64,000 nt of DNA from Hippasteria phrygiana (lineage: Eukaryota; Echinodermata; Asteroidea; Valvatida; Goniasteridae): assembly GCA_037893225.1 (NCBI GenBank), contig JAZGUH010000483.1:1550001-1614000 (forward strand), written 5' to 3'. Below are positions 1-11,435 of the stretch, in pieces. The notes beneath the pieces were generated by a model, which did no database searches, had not been told where the DNA came from, and saw only the letters and a list, made by a program, of their open reading frames with translations. The translations under genes and the position numbers were made by a program. The first letter of the stretch is position 1. Each line of letters begins with the position of its first letter.

Positions 1-3000
1 ATGGACGACGTGGGGATGGGAGATATTGGATGCTTCGGTAACGACACGATCAAGACGCCTAACATTGACGGACTAGCCAGGGAAGGAGCCAAGCTGACCC
101 AGCATATGGCTTTCCCGTTGTGCACGCCCAGTCGGGCTGCTCTCATGACCGGTCGGTTACCTGCAAGATACGGTAAGTTACGATCAACGGAACGATGTTC
201 GAAGTATTAACCTAAGAACCAATGAGAGACAAAATCAATGGCAGCCTAATTGGATATCGAACACATTACTTTTTATTTATACAGCATTATCCATCAAAAC
301 ACCAGGGTGCCGGAAAGAGCATATCCCATGCACACTCTGCCATCTTTTTGCATTTATAGGGCCTATATGCAGCTGAAGACTTTTCTGCATGCACGATCAG
401 GTTTCATATTTTGTCTTTTGGCCCCAATCTCCTGCCCATCTAGAACCACTGTCTTATGCTCACGTGCTGCTCTTTTTTCAGAGTGGTTTTGGCAATAGGC
501 CTATACATTGTATTGGAATTTCCCACACTCCCAAGCCTTGAATGGCACTTATTTTCGACATCAGGGAAACGGGAGGATTTGAAAGGGCAGATCGTTGCCA
601 ATTTTTGGCTGGTGCTGGTGCTCCAGGCAGTTTATTATTTTCTTTTTAAGCGTTTGCGGTTTGCAGCTTTCTAGTATACGTGGTGTAAAGAAAATAAACC
701 TGTACCACTTAAGTCAGAAAGATTTCTACCCTTACCATCCCCCATCCCTGCCACAACCTCCAAATTAACGAATACAAAACATTGTAGACAAATTTGAACC
801 CCCTCCCTGACAAATCAAGCAGCCACACAACTCATCATCAAGCGTCCAACCTTAACGTGCCCTCTTGGAGAATGAACACTGAAGTTTACAATGTCAGTTG
901 CATAAGTAAGAAGGTTTTCAGAATTGTTTTTATTATGTCTGTGCTTAGTTGCAGCCTAAAATTAAGAGACTCCATAGTTTCATTATGATTAACCACTTGG
1001 GAAACTTAATGCTTTGTATTTTGAAATGTTCACACAGGTATGGAGACGCAGGGAAGAATGAGGGTCTTGCTTTTCTTGTCAGCGCGTGGTGGTTTGCCGT
1101 CCGATGAAACCACGGTGGCCGAATTGCTGAAAGACAATGGGTTCGCTACGGCACTGATTGGTAAGTTGTGCATGATACGCCAAGCGAACCGTCCTGTATA
1201 CCTTGTCCAACAAAATCTGAAACATACCACGAAGTAGGGCCTACATACACAAGCGAGCTCTACATGAAAGAGACAGGGCGCCACGCTTGGGCCCTTGTGA
1301 ATGGTCTGTTACACACTGCGCCCAATTTAGGGAATTTCTGCATAGTTAACAAGCTTTGTTTTAGTACTTCGATCTCATCTAAGTACAGTTTTGTGTGTAA
1401 AAAGCTGTGGCAAAGTAATTTTATGAATAATAACTTCAAAAATAAGAAGTATTTCTGGTGACTTCAGGCTGGAACAAGTTCGAGCGGCAATCATTATCAA
1501 CCACTAGTCCATTTTGCCTGGTATACACATTTTCGTGCATAGGCCTATGTTACGAAAATACAGTTGTTGGCAGAATTGTCGCCGCTCGAATTTGCTTCCG
1601 GTTCAAGTTAAGGATACTGAGTCACATTAATTGTTTAACTTTGTATTGTACAGGGCCTTTTTCCAGTTGCATTATTAGCCTTTTGATGGACAGTTTGTGT
1701 CGTCAAATTATGCACATACAACCCGCCATAGGCATGGTACCCGTTCAGGACGATGATAGTGATAGGCTAATTTCACACTGTTGAACAGGACGCGTACATG
1801 TATTTACTGATGACATAAAGTTAAGATTGTGGCAAAAAAATGTTAATTGCGAAATTGGCAAGTGACGTTTAATTCTTTAACTTGTTCGCATATGATTTGT
1901 AATTAGCAACTCGAGTCCGTTTCTTTGCACAACGTTTGCTACCTGTCTGATTCAATTTTAATACAATGTTGAACCATGAATAGATTTTGTTAACCGTCCA
2001 ATATCTTAAAGTTGTCTTTGCAACACTCGCAGGGAAATGGCATCTGGGGCTAACCTGTGAAGGAAAGAAATCTTGCTCCGACCCCAATTCGCAAGGATTC
2101 GACTACTTTTATGGCCTACCCCTGAGTAATCTACTGGACTGTGGCACGGAGAGCACTATCTTCCACTCCTGGGCCAGGGCACGGGGAATGTATGCCAAGA
2201 TGAAATACTCAGTTGCCGGTGCCTTCACAGCTGCCGTATGCTTCTACTGGATGCACCTCATTTCCCACAAGACAGCCTTAATGCTCATCTGTTTAGCCCT
2301 TTCTCTCAACGGCCTGGTTCTCCTGTCCTCAAGAGCAGTGAGTCTTGGCTGCGTCTTGATGGAGAATCGTGAGATCGTAGAGCAGCCTCTCCAATACGAC
2401 CACCTGACGGAGCGGCTTCACAGCCGCGCCATCCACTTCATGGAGACTCACCGTGACCAGCCATTCCTGCTCGTCATGTCCTTCGTGCAGGCCCACACGG
2501 CCTTATTTAACGACGAGCGATTCCGCCATCACAGCGTCCACGGTCGCTATGGCGACAACTTAGAGGAGATGGACTGGAGCGTTGGGGAGGTGCTGACGTC
2601 ACTGAAGAAGCTGGACCTGGAGGGGAACACTTTGGTGTATCTGACGTCAGACAACGGAGGTCACGTGGAGGAGTTCACAGACGACGGTGAAAAAGAGGGC
2701 GGTTGGAATGGAATCTACAAAGGTATAGACCATGTGCCCTTAAATCTAAACAAAATGTGCCTGGCGGTATGCGCACGCATCGTATTTTGCATGAATTTGG
2801 TTAAGGAGTGACACCAAAGTTCACATAATTGTGATTGCGATTTGACCTGCAAGGTCACTCCTTAAGCAAATTTTATGCAAAACACGATGCGTGCGCATAC
2901 CGCTGAGCACGTTCCAATATAAATGTAAACACGTGACGTAAGATGACTCATTGAGGGCGCCCTGTGCTCTAGTTTCACACTATCCTTACTATTAATCACC

Positions 3001-5050
3001 GCTGTTTCAAATTTGTTCAATGTGAAGCAGATTGAAGGTTGTATGAAACATATACGGTGTAGTCTGTGATGACACACAATCGAATCAATGGAAACGACGG
3101 AAACCTCTCTCCAGATTTTAATCGAAAATCCAAACCATACCACTCAGACGCAGCTATAATGGGGTGAGGGGCTGGGTGATTAAAGCCCCCCATAAATCCT
3201 CTACGATGAATAAAACATGTTTTGCTAATGACTGATTGTGTTCGAATTGTTTTTTGAAAATATGAGTAATGTAACAATCAACAATCAGACATCACGTCCA
3301 ACTTGATTCAGGAATATTACCATGCGTTACAAAAATATTGATCTAGATGAGTGTTTTCACTGAAAGGGTAAAGTATATGTAATGGTTTTCCAATTATTGG
3401 GAAAAATAATTTCATCAGTTTATGCAAGAGGGCGGTGTTATAGCTGGGTAATAAAAATCAAACCTTCAAAATAAACCACCGAACATGGAACCCACGCCAA
3501 GAAAACTTAGAAAAGTTTGTTATATTTGTACAGAAAGCTGTGGAGACATTGTGCCGTTGATGACATCATGCTTTGGCCCATGACCATGGAAATTTACATT
3601 GGCATAAAAACCGAAACGTTGCAATTATTCTCTAGAATTGCGTCGCAGTTACATGGAAAGAAAGCTATCCTATATGTTTTAGGCCATAACAAATCCGACT
3701 TCGTTCACTTAAGGGCAGTGCCTGATAACTTAATCCCTTTAGCACAGCCACATCATTATTACATTACTTGACCGTTCTCCTTGCATGATAAGTGATGAAA
3801 TGTTGTTTGATTATCTATACATACTTCTTTAGGTAGCAAAGGCAGTACATGGGAGGGAGGTATCCGTGTGCCGGCCATAGTCAGGCTCCCGGGAGTCATC
3901 CCACCAGGTACCGTGGTGTCTCAACCCACCCATCTACCGGACGTCCTGCCTACAGTGGCCCGAGTCACCGGGGTCAAGCTGCCTGATGACCGGATATACG
4001 ATGGTCGGGACCTGATACCACTGCTGACCAACAACGGCAGTGGCGAGACGGAACATGAGTTTATGTTCCACTATTGTGCAGGTTTTATCAATGCCGTCAG
4101 ATATACGCCAAACGGATGTAATTATGTATGATCTTTGTATATTTGTTTCCATTACCGGTCGAAGGCGGCTAAGCTAAAAGCGGTTATTAGCCCACAGTTT
4201 AGGGTACTTGATAACCTCATAATTGTTGGACGGTACGAACATTGAATTAAGGAAGGTCATCCGATTAATATTTGCTCTATGGAATTAGATTACGTAATGT
4301 TCCACTGCTGTGGAGGTGCCATCAATGCTGTCATAAATGCCACAGGGTGCCTGGTTAGTGATTATTTTTTATTCCAAAATGTTTGTTTTTTACACACACT
4401 AATGAAATTTGCAAAACAAAAAATTGCTCCATGGAGTTGTATGGAACTAGGCCTAACTCTGTCAATGTTCCACTATTGTGAAGGTTCCATCGGTGCTGAC
4501 AGATACAGGCCACGTGCGGGTTATGATTATGCTTTGTTACCAACAATTTAATTTTACACGAACAAAGGCGATTTACAATTTTAAAAGAAACAAATATTAA
4601 AATTCCTTTCTTTCTTTCTATCACGCTATGTTCGTATGATTTGTTGTTACTTATTCCACAGCTGACATCACGTACAAGCTGCACTACGCCACCAGTCGTC
4701 TTATATCCGGTACACACGGGGCTACGGGTTGTTTTGACGTATTTCTGTGTGGGTGCTCGGGAAGTAGCGTGGATCAGCATGACCCACCTCTGGTCTACGA
4801 CTTGACCACTGATCCCTCAGAGGTCCACCCACTGGACAGTAACGACCCCAAAGTCTTGCAAATCGTCGAGAAGGTGGACAAGGCGGTGTCCGAACATCGG
4901 AAAGAGTTACCGTACCAGGGAGATCGTTTGCCCGCCTGGATAAAGATGCTGCCCCGGCCCTGGGACCGGCCTTGGTGCGGTAGCTTTCCTTACTTCACCT
5001 GTACTGACCCGTACTTGGAGAAAATTAAGTCACTGAAGAAGACGAATTAG
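1..5050 (+). CDS. Steryl-sulfatase-type sulfatase, copy A (5' end cut by window)
   Basis: Coding exons 1-172, 1038-1160, 2033-2722, 3833-4117 and 4662-5050 join in one frame (1659 nt, 552 aa plus TAG). Every intron falls after the first base of a codon. Family role: hydrolysis of sulfate esters in the ER/secretory lumen. Seen: metal-binding MDD at the window start, the formylglycine signature CTPSRAA, GKWHLG (Lys and His of the active site), QAHTALF (His), TSDN (metal Asp/Asn) and the Lys of [11 protein letters not shown]. Exon 3 carries two adjacent hydrophobic helices, the membrane hairpin typical of human STS/ARSC relatives. The signal peptide and the strand before MDD lie left of the window. 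The exon 4 donor (GAT|GTAATT) is weak; the others are near consensus. An ATTAAA lies at 5248. It converges on copy B. Substrate is unknown; sulfatase identity is very secure, steroid specificity is inference. Confidence 0.93.
173..1037 (+). other. Intron 1 of sulfatase A
   Basis: Donor CG|GTAAGT and acceptor CACACAG. AT-rich with a few short open frames of no recognisable family; no repeat structure was noticed. Confidence 0.85.
1161..2032 (+). other. Intron 2 of sulfatase A
   Basis: Donor G|GTAAGT and acceptor CTCGCAG. It contains a short inverted pair (near 1474-1488 and 1574-1591, TTCGAGCGGC core) that may be the end pair of a small MITE. Otherwise nothing is seen. Confidence 0.8.
2755..2912. 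mobile_element. Hairpin MITE in intron 3 of sulfatase A
   Basis: Two arms of about 50 bp (about 2764-2812 and 2854-2904) are reverse complements, both containing GCGGTATGCGCACGCATCG and AAGGAGTGAC, around a loop of about 40 bp. No transposase gene and no clear target duplication. Absent from the short intron 3 of copy B, so it entered after the paralogues separated, or was lost there. Confidence 0.7.
2913..3832 (+). other. Rest of intron 3 of sulfatase A
   Basis: AT-rich sequence without a gene I can recognise; the acceptor is TTCTTTAG at 3832. The equivalent intron in copy B is only 155 bp. Confidence 0.7.
4276..4545 (+). repeat. Two decayed copies of the end of sulfatase exon 4 inside intron 4
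   Basis: The end of exon 4 (about 4049-4150, with ATGTTCCACTATTGT) recurs in degraded form at about 4276-4371 and 4437-4545. Each begins with ATGGAA, keeps the ATGTTCCACT core and then a recognisable GG..CCATC..TGCTG stretch corresponding to the Phe-Ile-Asn-Ala-Val segment. Both are out of coding use and mutated. They look like old tandem duplications of an exon end together with its donor region. Confidence 0.6.
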
Positions 5051-6098
5051 ACAGAAGACCCGGAATGACCTGTGGACATTTTGACCTGAAAAATCCTCAA
5101 ACATTTCCCATCTGTTGTTAGACAATAGCGCCTTGAAGGATTGTCCTGTGTAAAACACATGCACAGAATTATGGGCGCTGTGCAAATAGTTGGTGTCCCA
5201 CATAGTTCGATTATACACACGAATAACGCCCCCAAACGAGTCATTTTATTAAAGCTCTCCACCTCAGGGTAGTCCCAACAAGGCTCCACGCCCAAGGATC
5301 CCGTCAGGTCAGTAGTAGCAGCGCCGGCACCCAGGGTAGCACCGGTCAACATCCCGTTCCGAGCTTGCCCAAGCACCTAAAGCCTTAAATACTCTTCAAC
5401 ATTACTTAAGCATAACCAAATATTTTAACACACAATCTATCAAGAATAATACATGTACAACGTAAACAGACTTACGGCCCAGCGAACAGGAATCAGCCAA
5501 ATAACTTAAATGACGCACCTGTGATCGCAGTGCTAAGGTTCACGGTTTAGTGAACACGGGCCGACTAAATAAATACTTTAAGGATACACCTGTGTCCGTA
5601 ACAATGGCTCCTCGAAAGAGTGGACATTTCACTCTTTTCGAGTGGTTTTCACTCTTTTGGAGTGGTTTGAGAAGGGATTCACTCTTTTGGAGAGTGAGGT
5701 TTTTCACTCTTTTACATTAAGAGAGTAGGTTGCTAGCCCTACCACCCTTACGGTTTTCCTGGGTCCATCAATCTTCAATATACCAAAGAAATTATCCCAA
5801 TTTTCAAAATGCTTAATTCAAATGAGCAAACTTCCTCAGTTCGATTACCAGTATCTGAAGTGCTTCGAATACATATAGTTGGCCTTTTGCGTATGGACTC
5901 AGGCAATTTATATTTCCTTTCTTTTTCTCTATTTTTAGAGTATTGATTATTGGATCACCGACATCGCTAACAACATGGTTAAACATTAAATAAAAACGAT
6001 GCGTCTGGAGCAAACTGAGGGTCCTCATCAAGCCAAAACGAATGGTTTAGTGAAAGAAGAGTTATTTAAGTAAATGACTTGAGATCAATATAATTGCG
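5051..6098. other. Intergenic region downstream of sulfatase A
   Basis: Holds the probable 3' UTR of sulfatase A (ATTAAA at 5248). A GC-richer block at 5254-5376 could be read on the minus strand as an exon preceded by CTTTAG, but no family was recognised. A cluster of CACTCTTTT/GAGTG repeats lies at 5611-5727. Confidence 0.5.
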
Positions 6099-6208
6099 CT
6101 ACACTGCAAAAACTGTATTGTTAGATTAACATTCCTTATATTGGACCACTCGCCCAATATAAACACCACATGGGGTTAGATTAACACCACAGTTTTTGCA
6201 ATGTAGAT
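6099..6208. mobile_element. Small MITE with TACACTGCAAAAACTGT ends
   Basis: Left end TACACTGCAAAAACTGT (6099-6116) and right end ACAGTTTTTGCAATGTA (6189-6207) are near-perfect inverted repeats bounded by TA. The interior repeats GTTAGATTAACA. The TA boundary fits a Tc1/mariner-type duplication; the superfamily is inferred. Confidence 0.6.
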
Positions 6209-6997
6209 CTGTAAGGTACCCCTCTATGGCACGCGAAGGTACCACATGACTTTTAGGGCTGACCATATTTGGATGGAAAGATATCAAAAAAGTCATATTA
6301 ACCCCCCCCCCCCCCCCCCCCCACAAATAAGACAATGTACGTGTCGTGTTTGTAGCAAGTTATTTACTACTGTGCAACCATGATTAAAACTTGGGAGAAA
6401 CGAGAAAACAATTTCCTTGGAGCGGGAAGGGGGTGGGGTGGAGATGGATTCCCGAGATATATGTAGTTTATTGTTGAATTTTATATTTCGTTGGATTTTT
6501 TGCTTTAAATATAACGATATATGCATAGAATAATCCCAACCCCGCACTTCCCCTGAGGGGCTGTCACAGGAACGACATACCACATGCCACCATCTAAAAC
6601 GCGTGAATATCTTCAATGTTTATGATATGAGGGGTGGAGGGAAGGGTACTATGCAGGTTTAAGAGCCAGGGTGCTTAATTATAGTTCCAAACGGCGACTC
6701 AAAGAACTCATGCAGCTTTTCTGTAAAAGTTGGGTAGGGGTTGTGCATGAGTGATGCACTTGTGTGCACCTGCCGAATCCGACCCCCGCCCAAGGGATGC
6801 GAAATGGCGGGTGATATCAGCGCCGTTTTCACCGAGTGACAAATCTTATATGCAAATTCGAAAAACAAATTATGACAAAAGGCGGCAACATTAGCGTACG
6901 GGTCATTCCACCATGTTGGAACACGGTGTCCCAGTTATATCATGAATCTATTAATTTCAGACTTTTACATATCACTGGACATTTTTTGCTGTGTATG
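6209..6997. other. Intergenic; poly-C run at about 6301-6322
   Basis: A C homopolymer of about 22 bases, otherwise no gene or repeat I can name. Confidence 0.6.
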
Positions 6998-7529
6998 TTA
7001 AAGAGGAACTAAAACCAATTTGCATTTTTCTACTTTAGTGGCTTTTCTGAGAGCTTATGCCTCCCCAAACCTAACAAAGTAGGTTTGAAGAGTTTATGCA
7101 TGGATTTGGCAATTTTAGAGAAGTTTTACTTTGGAGTCGCTTTCGCTCAGAATCAGAAAAGCTCGGGGTCAACCGCGTGTTTACAATCCAATCGTGTGAC
7201 GTAGCTGCGTGGAGATAGATGACGTCACTATGCGAGTGCCCATTGTGTTTGCGTGCGTGCATGTCTACTAAGTACTATGTGTTGGGTTTTGTCCTAATTT
7301 TCTTGTTCCTGGTGGCGCTTTATTGCATGAACGTTGCACTGATGAGTTTGTATATATTATTATATAATCCCCCTCCCCCGAAGACCCTTCGCTGCCCGCG
7401 CCCATGGCGCCCCGACACAAGTATTTTTTTATCACGAATTGGTTGCAATGCCCACTAATGAAAATGTTGCTGTTTAGACGCTGCAGGACACCCCGACAAT
7501 CGGTATCAATCTGTACTCTAAACATCATC

Positions 7530-8340
7530 AATGACCATTTTAATACTTACTCGTGCCCTCTCCCTTTTCCGGAAAGCACCTCCAGATCGCATACGTCGTC
7601 GCTTAAAAAGGCGAAACAAATTACGGCAAAACAAACTACGTGTGCCCGAGGCACACCACTCCCGTGCAGGTCACCGGGGCCTCCGCGCCGCTGGACGGCG
7701 GGGAAAAATTACGTGTCCCGCTGGCCGTGCCGGTCCCTCGGAAAATCGAACCTGAAGTACGACTTCGGACCGCAGCAGCGGGCGCAGGCGCCAGCCGTGC
7801 CGTCCAACTGCGGCCTGATTCCAGCGTGCTCGGGCCGATGGTGTCCGCCGGGCCGCACGACAGGGCCGAGCGCGGCCACCCTCCGGTACCCCCAGTCGAC
7901 CAACACTGGGTGCCCAGTGTGACATGGCTGAACCCGCCATTGGACAGTGCGCAAAATCTGCCGTTCGCACCTCCCGCTGTCGGGTGCCCCGGGTCTGACG
8001 GGGCCCAGCGGAGCGCCGTACGGCGGGGGGGGGGGGGGGGGGGGGGGGGAGCTCCGTCCCGCTCGCCGGACTCTGACGTGGATTTTCGGCCCGTCATCTG
8101 ACTGGCCCGCAAAATCGGGTTGAATTAAGGCCCGGAGTCCCTACCGGCACTTTTTCTCTCCGGCCGGAACCCCGTCTTTTTCTCCATCCGGGCTCAGCCC
8201 CTCTCCTCGCCGCCCGGCACTCGACCGGGCTGCCGGGGTGCGTTTTGGCCGGCCCTCCGGACCCTCTCCCGACTGCCTGCCGGAGGTACCCTCTCCTCTC
8301 TGCGCAACGGGCGTACCGAGCCCAAGTTTTTCAGATTTCT
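7530..8340. other. GC-rich insert within TTAA element 1, with poly-G run
   Basis: Sharp GC rise relative to both sides, open frames on both strands simultaneously, and a G homopolymer of about 23 bases at 8027-8049. No protein family is recognised in any frame; double-strand openness is explained by the base composition. It could be captured host DNA. Confidence 0.45.
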
Positions 8341-8461
8341 CCACAGCAAAGGGTGCCCCTCTGTCAGTCTTTACTCTCCTATTCTCTCCCCTACTCTCCT
8401 ATTCTCTCCCCCTCTTCTCTCCCTTCCTTTCTTTCCCCAACTGCCTGCCTGCCTGCCTGCC

Positions 8462-8657
8462 TAAAGATACAATTTCATCTTCACAGTCTTTCGTAAAATG
8501 TTCCTTCGTCAGCCTAAAGTCAGATCGCGTTGTTTCCACAAACCGGACCCACTGCCGTCGTTGTTTCCCATCAATTTTGGGGAATCTTAAAAAAGATAGG
8601 TTCCGGATTTTTGTCCGTATTTCTTGTGCAGCCACCTACCACACACGTTCTCGGCAT
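8462..8657 (-). pseudogene. Broken THAP zinc-finger domain in TTAA element 1
   Basis: On the minus strand an ATG at 8657 opens a short frame beginning MPRTCVVGGCTRNTDKNP, giving the first two zinc-binding cysteines. A one-base shift in a T run near 8585-8592 moves the reading to the frame encoding FPKIDGKQRRQWVRFV and KEHFTKDC. The segment that should carry the third Cys is missing, leaving only the EHF part. THAP domains bind transposon ends or host DNA. Same ancestry as the domain at 52103, which shares CVVGGCTRN and RRQWVRFV. Inactive. Confidence 0.8.
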
Positions 8658-9059
8658 AATATTTATTAACTTTAATACATTCGAGATCCGAATAACTCCA
8701 AAAGTAAGCTAGGAAGGACGTGAATTCGGCAAAAAATGCCAAGAAAGTACGACCAGCTGACGACGAAAATGTCATAAAACACACGTGGATGATAGTCCCA
8801 ACACGCTGCAGACGTGATGGCTGCACGGCTGGGTAAGCGCACACACGTCATAAGGTCATATGCATACATTTGCACCCTAATGACCTTTTCAGGAATTGAG
8901 ACCAAACGCTAACTCCAAGGGGCAATTTTAGTCCATTTTTTTTCAATGAAATAAATTTTAATCGTTCTTTACCAATTTGTATTCGGTTAGAAGAATATAC
9001 AAGCTTTCAGAAAAGCCAATAAAGTGGAAAAATGCAAATTGGTTTTAGTTCCTCTTTAA

Positions 9060-9973
9060 GTACAGTGCACAGAATGGAACCATAAAAGCTGAATTGAGAT
9101 ATTACTCTTACTTGAAATACAATTAAATCAGCTCTTGTTAACGATGTAACAGGGTGTCCTTTAGGGTGACATGCGTTACATCAGCACACATTTTCAACAT
9201 ATATCTAGTAATTTGTTTATAATAATCTGTATGTTCCATTTTGTGGTCAGTTATTAGTATGTATAGAGGTTAGTACAAAAAATCTTGCAACACTACAAAA
9301 AGATGTAAAAGAGAGACAGTGTCGTGTCCCTGTTACGTCAGAGTCATAAATGTTCATGAAATTTCAAATTTCTCAGGCAATTAATCTTTGGTACAAAACT
9401 TGCCCAAATCTGTCCAACACCCAAGACAATTATCATGAATTAATAATCGACTAAATTCCGTAAATAGATGACATGTAACTGGACATGCAACAAAATGTCA
9501 CACGTTCGTGTCCAAAACCTCATGGAAAGACCCATATGCGAATCGTCACCTCGTGAAAACGGCGAGAATATCTGGCATATTTTCGAATACATGTCTAAAT
9601 GGTGCCACCAAAGCCAACAGAGCCACCCTCTTCCGCTTTCAAAATTATTTTCCGCGGTAAAAAATGAAAATTTTAGAAAAGACAATTGAAAAAGACACAC
9701 CGTAACCCCCCGAAAGTCAAATCCTGGGAGGGTCACTGGTACCAGCCTAGATTTCTTAAAGCCATTCTGTTTCTTGAGTCGAGATTTACGCACCCCTAAA
9801 ACTTTTAGACCTGCATCGGTGTAAAGGTCAAACAAGTTTCCCCAACTCCTCCTAACTTTCCGCTTACTTCATATCTTTAACGGTCACTGTGAGTTTCTTC
9901 AACACGACAAAAACTTCCAAATGGCAACTGTGAAGTAACAAAGTCTTTCCTGATTTATTTTTCCCTATTAGCC
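9060..9973. other. Intergenic, nothing recognised
   Basis: AT-rich; no coding or repeat structure supported. Confidence 0.6.
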
Positions 9974-10209
9974 TTTTAGAGGTATGGCGGACACAATAGG
10001 AGGGCGCTATTTGATTTGGGTAAACATTTTGTGAAAACACAAATTCCAGTGTAAGTCAGAATCAGATATTGTTTTGAGTTAAAGTACAATCCATAGTACA
10101 ATCCATAGATCATGCCTAATCTTCACCTTTGAAATTTCCTGTGGTTTAACAAAAGGTATACCCAAATCAAATAGCGCCCTCTCCTATTGTGTCCGCCATA
10201 CCTCTAAAA
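9974..10209. mobile_element. MITE with about 48-bp inverted ends
   Basis: Left end starts TTTTAGAGGTATGGCGGACA and right end is its reverse complement, including AGGGCGCTATTTGATTTGGG. About 140 bp separates the arms and contains a short direct duplication (ACAATCCATAGT). No coding content. Confidence 0.85.
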
Positions 10210-10699
10210 TACTAATTACTACACTGTTAAAAATTACGTTGTGGTACAACGATTTAAGAGTTTCTTTCTGTATAACCACATAGAAACTCTGTTACAAACA
10301 TTGTGTTTTGTTTTACAAGGAATTCCTTGTACATGTATATCAACAACTGCGCAATTATAAACTGTACACAATTATACAAAGCTCCCTTTTTGACTTGTTC
10401 ATTCACATAGAATCTACTGTAATCCTACATGAATCTCATTGTGTGGCAGCTGACCAATCAGAATTGAGGAAATTTGTGTGGGCAAAAATCATGTCAAAAG
10501 GGAAACTCCTGCTAGTTTCTTTGTTCACTTTGAAATGTATTCAAATTTACCTAGTCAGTTTCCCTTGTGGACTGTTTGACGAATTATAAGTTAAAAAGTC
10601 GTATCCTCAATGAGTGATCCCCACAATGTCGCTTTCCAGGTTGTATTGTAAAATTGGGTGTGATCCCTGGCTATAGGGCCTACGGCATTCTGGGTTTAT
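10210..10699. other. Intergenic; SINE-tail-like fragment
   Basis: Near 10513-10550 lies TTCTTTGTTCACTTTGAAAT, the same tail found after the SINEs at 10822 and 20230, so a truncated SINE 3' end may be present. Nothing else is recognised. Confidence 0.4.
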
Positions 10700-10822
10700 G
10701 ACTTCTGACTAGCGCCCACCCGAACAAAGATACTGACAATTTGGGAGACCGCCGGTACGGTAACCCGGAGGTCGCAGGTTCGAATCCCGCTCCTGCCAGT
10801 TTCTTTGTTCATTTTGAAATAT
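10700..10822 (+). mobile_element. tRNA-derived SINE, copy 1 (internal deletion)
   Basis: Shares the head GACTAGCGCCCACCCGA, the body and a perfect pol III B box (GGTTCGAATCC) with the copy at 20083. The stretch holding the A box is missing; the deletion lies exactly between two GCC triplets of the fuller copy. Confidence 0.8.
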
Positions 10823-11435
10823 ATACAAATGTAATTAGAAAAAGTGCTTATAATTTTTTTTTAATAAAATGTCATAGAGTTTTTTCCATTTATTTTCACC
10901 ATAAGTGATTCAAATCTTTTCCTTAAAAAGATTCTTGGAGCTACAAGCGCGCATACTGAAGTCACACGAGTATAACGTATTTTGAATACCTCTACAGTAA
11001 GAGCGCGTATAGAAATGCATGCGACATAAATTGTTACATAAAACTATTACTACGCCTCTAAGAAAATATACAAAATGAAGTTGATATCAGCCTAAGATCG
11101 CACGAAAACAATTAACCTTTTCAAATAATACTGAAAGAGCTGACGCAGAAGTACTTTAAGCCAGTCAAACTATTCAAACATTACTTTTACATTCTCTGGA
11201 TTCTACTTGCTAGGCGTTATTGAAGGCACGATGTTGACCATACAATTTTACGTATATTGCGAATAGAATTGAATACAATTGTTTATTCCAAAAATGTCAA
11301 TAACATATTTTTCTTTTACCGAATACCGGTATACTGTTTTAAAAATGACAGAAAATTGCGTTCTTCTTGAAGTATTCGGATTTAAGCCTCCCAAGACAGA
11401 AAATGAGCCCTAAGGCGATACGAAGAACTGACTGA
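10823..11435. other. 3' flank between the convergent sulfatases
   Basis: Contains a minus-strand AATAAA at 11287-11282, about 150 bp after the stop of sulfatase B, a plausible polyadenylation signal. Otherwise AT-rich with no gene. Confidence 0.6.

Larger units (their letters stand above)
7002..9055 (-). mobile_element. TTAA-flanked THAP transposon 1 (Kolobok-like), 2054 bp
   Basis: Bounded by TTAA on both sides (6998-7001 and 9056-9059). Terminal inverted repeats start AGAGGAACTAAAACC and continue through a poly-pyrimidine stretch and an A/T-rich TTTGCATTTTTC-type block for about 55 bp. It carries a THAP zinc-finger remnant on the minus strand. TTAA duplications plus a THAP-coding element are hallmarks of the Kolobok superfamily; that assignment is inference because no catalytic transposase domain was found. 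The interior 7530-8340 is unusually GC-rich. Non-autonomous or decayed. Confidence 0.8.

Noticed and set aside
5047..5376. 109-residue minus-strand ORF with acceptor-like CTTTAG and internal AATAAA
   Set aside because: Protein-like only in the first 45 residues, no known family, overlaps the sulfatase A 3' UTR; kept only as a note.
7636..8112. Frames of about 150 residues on both strands in the GC-rich block
   Set aside because: Mutual overlap and lack of any motif indicate compositional openness, not genes.
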